Shown piece by piece: positions 1 through 5,244 of a stretch of 5,427 nt of DNA (position 1 is the stretch's first letter; each line of letters starts with the position of its first letter). The stretch is from CAYOXX01 sp964408025 (lineage in GTDB: Bacteria; Acidobacteriota; DATKUA01). Under the pieces are notes generated by a model, which saw only the letters and a list, made by a program, of their open reading frames with translations, was not told the origin of the DNA and ran no database searches. Where the stretch lies: contig CAYOXX010000130.1 in assembly GCA_964408025.1 (NCBI GenBank), forward strand, positions 1 to 5,427, given 5' to 3'. Made by a program: the position numbers and the translations under genes.

Positions 1-198
1 GTTCTCGCGGTAGTCTGTGATCGGGAAGATGTTCTTGAAGACGGCCTGCAGGCCGACGTCGCTGCGCTCGTTGGGCAGCAGGTTCATCTGCAGGAAGCGG
101 TTGTAGCTTTCCTTCTGGATGCCAATGAGGTTCGGTATCGGGATGGCGGAGGGGATTTCGGCGAAGCCTGTCCGCTCCCTTTTGCTCATCTTGGCCAT
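1..198 (-). CDS. rpoB: RNA polymerase beta subunit, N-terminal fragment (5' end of rpoB)
   Basis: The first 66 codons of the beta subunit, the large catalytic subunit of bacterial RNA polymerase that with beta' forms the active-site cleft; the gene continues beyond the left edge of the window. The protein begins MAKMSKRERTGF and carries the recognisable beta-subunit opening: a proline/isoleucine stretch (IPSAIPIPNLI, about residues 15-25), then IQKESYNRFLQ (27-37), then VFKNIFPITDY (53-63), which is the usual 'F..IFPI.DY' element of the protrusion domain. The ATG at 198 is chosen because AGGAG (207-211) lies 8 bases upstream; the next in-frame ATG is codon 4 and is less well spaced. It follows rplL, as in most bacteria, but after an unusually roomy 238-bp spacer for this otherwise compact operon. 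Identity is secure from sequence and gene order. Confidence 0.96.
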   Translation of the reverse strand, partial: MAKMSKRERTGFAEIPSAIPIPNLIGIQKESYNRFLQMNLLPNERSDVGLQAVFKNIFPITDYREN

Positions 199-436
199 CG
201 ATGATTCTCCTAAACAGAGACTGTTTCGGGCCGCCGCCCCGACGTGGGGGAGGGTTCGGCCTCGGTTCAACTCGCCCATCGAGGCGCGCCGGGGTGAGCC
301 CTCGACCCCGTGCGCCAGGCCATAGGATCTCGATTAAAAAGAGCCATTGGGCACGCACGCGGCGACGCGGGGCCGACCTGGCCCCCTCGCCCCCTCGCCG
401 TTCCGCCCTGATTCCGGAGGAGTTCCGCCACGCCCG
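199..436 (-). other. rplL-rpoB intergenic spacer, probable regulatory leader
   Basis: A 238-bp stretch with no credible gene, the longest non-coding gap in the window. It contains a long hairpin (361-391), a short T tract in the transcribed sense (336-340), a small C4/G4 inverted repeat (237-249) and a 6-bp inverted repeat (TCGAGG/CCTCGA) between about 279 and 305. In Escherichia coli the equivalent spacer holds an attenuator and an RNase III site that lower rpoBC expression relative to the ribosomal proteins; a similar role here is inferred from position only. I see no convincing sigma-70 promoter in it. A 26-codon ATG frame (347 to 267) lacks a ribosome binding site and is not called. Confidence 0.6.
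361..391 (-). promoter_or_regulatory. two-part hairpin in the rplL-rpoB spacer, possible attenuator or processing site
   Basis: In the transcript, GGCGA (391-387) pairs with TCGCC (365-361) and GGGGCC (385-380) pairs with GGCCCC (374-369) around a 5-base loop, giving 11 base pairs broken by a small asymmetric internal loop (1 and 3 bases). It starts about 46 bases after the rplL stop codon. A run of five T (340-336) follows only after 20 bases, so it is not a classical intrinsic terminator; partial termination, RNase processing or 3'-end protection of the rplL message are alternatives. The structure is read directly from the sequence; its function is inference. Confidence 0.45.
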
Positions 437-817
437 TCACTTGATCTGGACTTGCGCTCCGGCCTCCTCCAGTTTGCTCTTGGCCGCCTCGGCCTCCTCT
501 TTGCCGACTGCCTCCTTAACCGGGCTGGGGCACTTGTCCACCAGCTCCTTGGCCTCCTTCAGCCCGAGGCTGGTGAGCTCGCGCACCGCCTTGATCACCT
601 GCACCTTCTTGTCGCCGAAGCTCTCCAGGACTACGTTAAACTCGGTCTTCTCCTCGGCGGCCGTCCCGGCGGGGCCCGCGACGGCAGGGCCGGCGGCGAC
701 GGCGGCCGAGGCGCTGACGCCGAACTCCTCTTCGATCGCCTTGACCAGGTTGTTGAGGTCGAGAACGTTCATGCCCTTGATGTGCTCGATGATCTTTTCG
801 TTGTCTAGTTCTGCCAT
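437..817 (-). CDS. rplL: 50S ribosomal protein L7/L12
   Basis: L7/L12 forms the flexible dimers of the ribosomal stalk that recruit and activate the translational GTPases EF-Tu and EF-G. At 126 residues it has the normal family length and layout: an N-terminal dimerisation helix pair (about 1-35, MAELDNEKIIEHIKGMNVLD onward), an Ala/Gly/Pro-rich hinge (about 36-57) and the globular C-terminal domain (about 58-126) with the factor-binding signature VIKAVRELTSLGLKEAKELV and the VKEAVGKEEAEAAKSKLEEA helix. It starts at 817, where GGAGGAG (821-827) gives one of the strongest Shine-Dalgarno sites in the window. It lies 36 bp after rplJ, and a small hairpin occupies that gap. L12 is needed in four to six copies per L10, so a strong site is expected. 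Two cysteine-free folded domains and intact motifs give no sign of damage apart from one Cys in 'VDKCPSPVK'. Confidence 0.98.
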   Translation of the reverse strand: MAELDNEKIIEHIKGMNVLDLNNLVKAIEEEFGVSASAAVAAGPAVAGPAGTAAEEKTEFNVVLESFGDKKVQVIKAVRELTSLGLKEAKELVDKCPSPVKEAVGKEEAEAAKSKLEEAGAQVQIK

Positions 818-831
818 CGTCTCCTCCAGTA

Positions 832-851
832 TCGGCCTTGGCTGCGGCCGA
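832..851 (-). promoter_or_regulatory. hairpin between rplJ and rplL
   Basis: Immediately after the rplJ stop codon (854-856) the transcript contains TCGGCC (851-846), an 8-base loop, and GGCCGA (837-832), a perfect 6-bp inverted repeat that ends 4 bases before the rplL Shine-Dalgarno sequence (827-821). It fills most of the 36-base gap. It could shape translational coupling between L10 and L7/L12 or be a processing signal. There is no T tract, so it is not an intrinsic terminator. Function is inferred. Confidence 0.4.
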
Positions 852-853
852 AG

Positions 854-1369
854 TTACTCTCTGCTCCTAGCGACCTGGTCGAGAACAACCGCCAGGTTGC
901 GCACTACGTTTTTCAGTGCCGTAGCGAAGCCCCGGATCGGGTGCTGCAGCAGGAAGGCCAGCCTGGCCAGCAGCTCGACCCTGGCAGGTGTCTTGGAGAG
1001 CTGCTTGATCTGGTCGGCCTCGAGCAGCCGGCCCTCCACCACGCCGACCTTAACCTCCAGCGCCGGGTTGTCCCTGCCGAACTCGACCAGCGTCTTGGCC
1101 AGCACCACCGGATCCTGACGGTTGTAGGCCACCGCGCACGGCCCCACGAAGTGCTCGGCCAAGCCCTCGAGCGCGGTGCCCGGCAGCGCGCGGCAGGCCA
1201 GGTTGTTCTTGACCACGCGGTATACGCAGTCGGCCTCGCGCATCCTGCGACGTAGCTCGGTGACCTCGGCCACCGTCAGGCCGCGGTAGTTGACCAGGAC
1301 AGCGTGGGGCACGTCGGCTATCTCCCGCGACCACTCCTCGACGAACTGGATCTTCCGCTCTTTTTTCAT
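854..1369 (-). CDS. rplJ: 50S ribosomal protein L10
   Basis: L10 is the base of the L7/L12 stalk: its N-terminal domain binds 23S rRNA together with L11 and its C-terminal helix carries the L12 dimers. The 171-residue product is of normal length. Visible family motifs are VNYRGLTVAEVTELRRRMRE (about 26-45), RVVKNNLACRAL (about 51-62), HFVGPCAVAY (about 73-82) and EGRLLEADQIKQLSKTPAR (about 112-130), followed by a C-terminal helix (about 135-171) where L12 dimers dock; I cannot tell from sequence alone whether two or three dimers bind. The start at 1369 (MKKERK) is 10 bp after the rplA stop and has only a weak ribosome binding site (GAGAA within the junction), so translation is probably coupled to rplA. 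No separate leader for L10-L12 autoregulation fits in this gap. Confidence 0.98.
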   Translation of the reverse strand: MKKERKIQFVEEWSREIADVPHAVLVNYRGLTVAEVTELRRRMREADCVYRVVKNNLACRALPGTALEGLAEHFVGPCAVAYNRQDPVVLAKTLVEFGRDNPALEVKVGVVEGRLLEADQIKQLSKTPARVELLARLAFLLQHPIRGFATALKNVVRNLAVVLDQVARSRE

Positions 1370-1379
1370 GGCGCTGTTC

Positions 1380-2075
1380 TCACTGCTCCTCGAGTGTGGC
1401 GGGGTCGACGCTCAGGCCCGGCCCCATGGTGCTGCTCAGGGACACTGCGCGCAGGTAGCGCCCCTTGGCCGCGGGGGGCCTGGCCTTGATCACCGCGGTC
1501 GCGAAGGCCCGCGTGTTGTCCGCCAGCTTGCCGACGCCGAAGCTGAGCTTGCCCAGCGGCGCGTGCACGATGCCGGCCTTGTCGACCCGGAACTCCACTT
1601 TCCCCTTCTTGATCTCCGCCACCGCCGCGCCGACGTCGGGGCTGACGGTGCCGGTCTTGGGGTTTGGCATCAGCCCGCGCGGCCCGAGCACACGGCCGAG
1701 CTTGCCGACGACGCGCATCATGTCAGGAGTGGCCACTGCCGCGTCGAACTCGAGCCAGCCGCCCTCGATCTTCTTGGCCAGCTCCTCGGCGCCCACCTCG
1801 TCGGCGCCGGCCTCGGAGGCCGCCGCAGCGGCGTCGCCCTCGGCGAAGGCGACAACCCTCTTGGTCTTGCCGGTGCCGTGGGGCAGCATCACGGTGCCGC
1901 GAACCATCTGATCTGCGTGCTTGGGATCGACGCCCAGCCGCATGGCGATCTCGAGCGTCTCGTCGAAGCGTGCGTAGCCGGCGTCGACCAGGAAGCGCAG
2001 CGCCTCCTCGAGGCCGTAGGCCCGGTCTTCCACCCTCTCCCGGGCCGCCTTTATCTGCTTTCCGCGTCGCGCCAT
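1380..2075 (-). CDS. rplA: 50S ribosomal protein L1
   Basis: L1 binds 23S rRNA helices 76-78, forms the mobile L1 stalk that helps release deacylated tRNA from the E site, and in many bacteria represses its own rplKA message. The 231-residue length is typical. Diagnostic motifs: GVDPKHADQMVRGTVMLPHG (about 48-67), the highly conserved GRVLGPRGLMPNPKTGTV (about 126-143), KKGKVEFRVDKAGIVHAPLG (about 155-175) and the C-terminal SSTMGPGLSVD. An alanine-rich patch (DAAAAASEAGADEVGA, about 80-95) sits in the domain II linker region. The ATG at 2075 follows the rplK stop by 10 bp; GAGGG, overlapping that stop codon, is the ribosome binding site, so the two genes are likely translationally coupled. 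All conserved parts are intact. Confidence 0.98.
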   Translation of the reverse strand: MARRGKQIKAARERVEDRAYGLEEALRFLVDAGYARFDETLEIAMRLGVDPKHADQMVRGTVMLPHGTGKTKRVVAFAEGDAAAAASEAGADEVGAEELAKKIEGGWLEFDAAVATPDMMRVVGKLGRVLGPRGLMPNPKTGTVSPDVGAAVAEIKKGKVEFRVDKAGIVHAPLGKLSFGVGKLADNTRAFATAVIKARPPAAKGRYLRAVSLSSTMGPGLSVDPATLEEQ

Positions 2076-2085
2076 GGCGCTGCCC

Positions 2086-2511
2086 TCACTTCTCGATCTC
2101 TATGCCCATGCTGCGGGCGCTGCCGGCGATGATCTTCTTGGCCGCCTCGATGTCGTAGACGTTCAGGTCGGGCATCTTGGCGCGGGCGATCTCCTCGAGC
2201 TGCGCCTGCGTCAGCCGCCCCACCTTCTCGAGGTTCGGCTCCGGGCTGCCCTTGGCTATGTTCACGGCGCGCTTGATCAGCACCGAGGCCGGCGGCGTCT
2301 TGGTGACGAAGCTGTAGGTCTTGTCGGCGTAGACGGTGATCACCACCGGGATTATGAGGCCCTCGCGGTCCGCCGTGCGGGTGTTGAACGCCTTGCAGAA
2401 GTCCATGATGTTGAGCCCGTGCTGGCCCAGAGCCGGGCCGACGGGCGGCGAGGGGGTCGCCTTGCCGGCGGGGATGTGCAGCTTTATGTAGCCGCTAACC
2501 TTCTTGGCCAT
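2086..2511 (-). CDS. rplK: 50S ribosomal protein L11
   Basis: L11 sits with L10 at the GTPase-associated centre of the 50S subunit, where it contacts elongation factors and, in bacteria that use RelA-type enzymes, takes part in sensing uncharged tRNA. The 141-residue protein has the usual two domains: an N-terminal domain with PAGKATPSPPVGPALGQHGL (about 14-33) followed by NIMDFCKAFN, and a C-terminal rRNA-binding domain ending in DLNVYDIEAAKKIIAGSARS (about 115-134). It starts at 2511, only 6 bp after the nusG stop codon, with no strong Shine-Dalgarno sequence (AGAAAG is the best candidate); coupling to nusG is likely. The tiny gap leaves no room for the L1-binding leader known upstream of rplK in E. 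coli, unless it lies within nusG. Confidence 0.98.
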   Translation of the reverse strand: MAKKVSGYIKLHIPAGKATPSPPVGPALGQHGLNIMDFCKAFNTRTADREGLIIPVVITVYADKTYSFVTKTPPASVLIKRAVNIAKGSPEPNLEKVGRLTQAQLEEIARAKMPDLNVYDIEAAKKIIAGSARSMGIEIEK

Positions 2512-2517
2512 CGCTTT

Positions 2518-3066
2518 CTAGACCTTCTCTACCTGCAGGAACTCCAACTCCACCGGGGTCGCCCGGCCGAAGATCGTCACCAGCACGCGCAGCGTGCTGC
2601 GCTCGAGGTTGACGTCCTCGACGCGGCCCTGGAAGTTTGTGAAGGGGCCGTCGATGATCCGCACCGAGTCGCCGTGCTCGAAGCTGACGGCCGGGGCCGG
2701 CTTCTCGGCGGTCTCCTCCATCCGGTTCACGATCTGGCCGAACTCCTCGTCGGTCAGCGGCGTCGGGTTCTTGCCGGAGCCGACGAAGCCGGTGACTTTC
2801 GGTGTGCTGCGGACGAAGTGCCAGAGGTTGTCGTCCATCTCCATCCGGATCAGCAGGTAGCCCGGAAAGAGTTTTTTGTCGGTCACCACGCGCTTGCTGC
2901 CGCGGCGCTCCACCACATCCTCGGTGGGGATCAGGATCTCCTCAATGCGGTCCTCCAGCCCCATGGCGCGGATCCGCTGCTCCAGGCTCTCCTGCACCTT
3001 CTTCTCGAACCCGGAGTAAGTGTGCACCACGTACCAGCGCTTGCTGTCCTCTGCCGCTGCTGTCAT
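2518..3066 (-). CDS. nusG: transcription termination/antitermination factor NusG
   Basis: NusG binds RNA polymerase through its N-terminal NGN domain, suppresses or promotes pausing, and uses its C-terminal KOW domain to contact Rho or ribosomal protein S10, thereby coupling transcription and translation. The 182-residue product matches the family. The NGN domain (about 10-110) begins RWYVVHTYSGFEKKVQ and contains LFPGYLLIRMEM and the RSTPKVTGFVGSG segment; the KOW domain (about 129-182) begins FEHGDSVRIIDGPFTNFQG and ends VELEFLQVEKV. The ATG at 3066 is preferred because it gives the canonical N-terminus and overlaps the secE stop codon as ATGA, a classical coupling arrangement; the open frame extends upstream to 3342 but only as a shadow of secE. 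The ribosome binding site is weak (GGTGGG), consistent with coupling to secE. Confidence 0.98.
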   Translation of the reverse strand: MTAAAEDSKRWYVVHTYSGFEKKVQESLEQRIRAMGLEDRIEEILIPTEDVVERRGSKRVVTDKKLFPGYLLIRMEMDDNLWHFVRSTPKVTGFVGSGKNPTPLTDEEFGQIVNRMEETAEKPAPAVSFEHGDSVRIIDGPFTNFQGRVEDVNLERSTLRVLVTIFGRATPVELEFLQVEKV

Positions 3067-3269
3067 CCCACCAGACCGCTGAAGAAGTCGTTTATGAATC
3101 CGATCGCGTGGGAGAGGACGATGTCGCAGAGGTAGAGGTAGAATGCGAAGATGAACACGGTGACGATGACCACGAAGGTGGTGTTGCGCACCTCGTCCCT
3201 CTTGGGCCAGGTGCTCTTCTTCAGCTCGCCCTTGACCTCGGTGTAATACCGTCTGATCCTCTTGAACAT
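3063..3269 (-). CDS. secE: preprotein translocase subunit SecE
   Basis: SecE is the small clamp subunit of the SecYEG protein-export channel in the cytoplasmic membrane. This is the short, single-spanning form (68 residues) found outside the Enterobacteria. It has a basic amphipathic N-terminal region (MFKRIRRYYTEVKGELKK), the conserved KKSTWPKRDEV motif (about 17-27) that lies on the cytoplasmic face, and one hydrophobic membrane segment (about 32-52, FVVIVTVFIFAFYLYL and following). The start at 3269 has AGAGGAAGA just upstream as ribosome binding site. Its stop overlaps the nusG start by 4 bases, the near-universal secE-nusG pairing. tRNA-Trp lies 43 bp upstream. Confidence 0.97.
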   Translation of the reverse strand: MFKRIRRYYTEVKGELKKSTWPKRDEVRNTTFVVIVTVFIFAFYLYLCDIVLSHAIGFINDFFSGLVG

Positions 3270-3284
3270 TTCTTCCTCTGCCTT

Positions 3285-3301
3285 CCGGCGACCGCCGCCG
3301 G
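3285..3301 (-). promoter_or_regulatory. small hairpin between tRNA-Trp and secE
   Basis: CCGGCG (3301-3296 in transcript order) pairs with CGCCGG (3290-3285) around a 5-base loop, a perfect 6-bp stem in the 43-base gap between the tRNA-Trp 3' end and the secE start codon. It may mark or protect the 5' end left on the secE message once the tRNA is excised. No T tract follows. Given the high GC content such stems arise easily, so confidence in a function is low. Confidence 0.3.
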
Positions 3302-3312
3302 GCGGAAAAGGT

Positions 3313-3388
3313 TGGCAGGCCAGGAGGGGCTCGAACCCCCAACCCCCGGTTTTGGAGACCGGTGCTCTACCAATTGAGCTACTGGCCT
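3313..3388 (-). tRNA. tRNA-Trp (anticodon CCA)
   Basis: A 76-base cloverleaf: acceptor AGGCCAG pairs fully with CTGGCCT, D arm GCTC/GAGC with an 8-base loop, anticodon stem CCGGT/ACCGG closing the loop CTCCAAA (anticodon CCA, reads UGG), variable loop GGGTT, T arm with loop TTCGAGC and one G-U pair, discriminator G, and an encoded CCA end. It is embedded between rpmG and secE, 28 bp after the former and 43 bp before the latter, an arrangement known in several bacterial groups. It must be cut out of the operon transcript, which would separate tuf-rpmG from secE-nusG messages. Confidence 0.97.
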
Positions 3389-3416
3389 TTTCACCTCGCT
3401 CGATCGCCGCCCGCGC

Positions 3417-3581
3417 TCACTTGACCTCGCGGTGCGGCGTGTGCCTCCGGTCGCGCCTGCAGAATTTCTTCACCTCGAGCTTGCCCTGCGCAGTGCGGCG
3501 GTTCTTGGTGGTGGTGTAGTTGCGGTCGCCGCACTCGGTGCAGGCCAGGGTGATGATCTCCCGCTTGGTCGCCTTCGCCAT
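3417..3581 (-). CDS. rpmG: 50S ribosomal protein L33
   Basis: A 54-residue L33, a small protein near the E site of the 50S subunit. It reads MAKATKREIITLACTECGDR, then NYTTTKNRR, LEVKKFCRRDRRHTPHREVK. CTEC (residues 14-17) is the first half of the zinc-ribbon of the cysteine-containing form; the second half is FCRRD, with a third cysteine but Asp in place of the fourth, as in the CPRD variant seen in some Firmicutes L33 proteins, so zinc binding is uncertain. The start at 3581 is 7 bp after the tuf stop; GGAG inside the end of tuf (3592-3595) is a plausible, slightly distant ribosome binding site. The gene is shorter than many open-frame callers accept and is easily missed. The tuf-rpmG-tRNA-Trp-secE-nusG order supports the call. 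Confidence 0.96.
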   Translation of the reverse strand: MAKATKREIITLACTECGDRNYTTTKNRRTAQGKLEVKKFCRRDRRHTPHREVK

Positions 3582-3588
3582 CGTTGCG

Positions 3589-4791
<1,203 letters not shown>

Positions 4792-4793
4792 AG

Positions 4794-4802
4794 CCTCCCT
4801 CC
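4794..4802 (-). promoter_or_regulatory. tandem ribosome binding site of tuf
   Basis: Reading towards the start codon, GGAGGGAGG contains two overlapping GGAGG motifs. The upstream one (4802-4798) is spaced 6 bases from the ATG at 4791, close to ideal; the downstream one is too close (2 bases). This fixes the start of tuf and fits very high translation. Confidence 0.7.
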
Positions 4803-4860
4803 GTCTCTCCTCTTTACTCCAAACCCGCCGCCGCGCCGGCGCCGGCGTAAGAACGTTTGC

Positions 4861-4936
4861 TGGAGCCCACGACCGGGGTCGAACCGGTGACCTTGTCCTT
4901 ACCAAGGACACGCTCTGCCGACTGAGCTACGTGGGC
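4861..4936 (-). tRNA. tRNA-Thr (anticodon GGU)
   Basis: A 76-base cloverleaf: acceptor GCCCACG pairs perfectly with CGTGGGC, D arm GCTC/GAGC, anticodon stem TGTCC/GGACA closing TTGGTAA (anticodon GGT, reads ACC/ACU), variable loop AGGTC, T arm ACCGG/CCGGT with loop TTCGACC, discriminator T, encoded CCA. It lies 7 bp after tRNA-Tyr and 69 bp before tuf. It corresponds in position to E. coli thrT, which precedes tufB. The 69-bp gap to tuf includes a 14-bp GC palindrome (4834-4847) and the tuf ribosome binding site, and no terminator, so tRNA and tuf are very probably cut from one transcript. Confidence 0.98.
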
Positions 4937-4943
4937 CCAGTTA

Positions 4944-5029
<86 letters not shown>

Positions 5030-5057
5030 ACTACCTACCACACACCCTAAGATTAGA

Positions 5058-5087
5058 CCGGGCGCCTTTCAACGCCCAGGCGCCCAG
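5058..5087 (-). promoter_or_regulatory. GC-rich leader hairpin upstream of tRNA-Tyr
   Basis: In the transcript GGGCGCC (5085-5079) pairs with GGCGCCC (5066-5060) across a 12-base loop; the stem can be lengthened by a U-G and a C-G pair to 5087/5058. It begins a few bases after the predicted transcription start and ends about 28 bases before the 5' end of tRNA-Tyr. No T tract follows, so it is not an intrinsic terminator. It may protect the 5' leader, guide RNase processing, or be a target of regulation; function is inferred. Confidence 0.5.
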
Positions 5088-5097
5088 CGTGTTTCAC

Positions 5098-5126
5098 ATT
5101 ATACACTTTCTGGGTTTATGTGTCAA
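5098..5126 (-). promoter_or_regulatory. consensus sigma-70 promoter for the tRNA-Tyr/tRNA-Thr/tuf operon
   Basis: On the minus strand a perfect -35 box TTGACA (5126-5121) and a perfect -10 box TATAAT (5103-5098) are separated by exactly 17 bases. The expected start of transcription is near 5090-5092. It starts 5 bases after the CCA end of tRNA-Thr(UGU) and lies 69 bases upstream of tRNA-Tyr, so it would drive tRNA-Tyr, tRNA-Thr(GGU), tuf and probably the rest of the operon but not tRNA-Thr(UGU). The bases after the -10 box (GTGAAACA) are not the GC-rich discriminator typical of stringently controlled E. coli stable-RNA promoters. Confidence 0.88.
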
Positions 5127-5131
5127 TCTTT

Positions 5132-5206
5132 TGGAGCCGACGGTCCGATTCGAACGGACGACCTGGTCATTACAAGTGACCTGCTCTACCCCTGAGCTAC
5201 GTCGGC
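5132..5206 (-). tRNA. tRNA-Thr (anticodon UGU)
   Basis: A 75-base cloverleaf: acceptor GCCGACG pairs perfectly with CGTCGGC, D arm GCTC/GAGC with a 7-base loop, anticodon stem GGTCA/TGACC closing CTTGTAA (anticodon TGT, reads ACA and related ACN), variable loop AGGTC, T arm GTCCG/CGGAC with loop TTCGAAT, discriminator T, encoded CCA. It corresponds in position to E. coli thrU. It lies 38 bp after the sigma factor stop codon and just upstream of, and outside, the strong promoter at 5098-5126. I see no clear promoter of its own in the 38-bp gap, so it may be co-transcribed with the sigma gene. Confidence 0.98.
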
Positions 5207-5244
5207 TTAGAATCCACTTTCTTGTCCAGGTCGGCTGTATTTGC

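Noticed and set aside
267..347. 26-codon minus-strand frame with ATG in the rplL-rpoB spacer, a possible leader peptide
   Set aside because: No Shine-Dalgarno sequence before the ATG, no run of regulatory codons, and no resemblance to known leader peptides.
336..385. Intrinsic terminator between rplL and rpoB
   Set aside because: The strong stem ends at 361 but the T tract is at 340-336, 20 bases away; the only stem directly next to the T tract is a 3-bp GCC/GGC. It is not convincing as a rho-independent terminator.
3067..3342. Upstream extension of nusG to 3342
   Set aside because: It is the out-of-frame shadow of secE and part of tRNA-Trp; the ATG overlapping the secE stop gives the canonical NusG start.
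4834..4847. 14-bp GC palindrome between tRNA-Thr(GGU) and tuf
   Set aside because: It is a tandem GCCGGC, likely by chance in this base composition; as a hairpin it has too short a stem after allowing a loop, and no T tract follows.
4792..4911. Upstream extension of tuf by 40 codons
   Set aside because: The extension would run through the 3' half of tRNA-Thr(GGU); the ATG at 4791 has good ribosome binding sites and gives the standard EF-Tu N-terminus.
5201..5236. Repeated 7-mer GTCGGCT at the tRNA-Thr(UGU) 5' end and 29 bases upstream, as a possible att-like repeat
   Set aside because: Too short and lacking any integrase gene or element boundary nearby; expected by chance.
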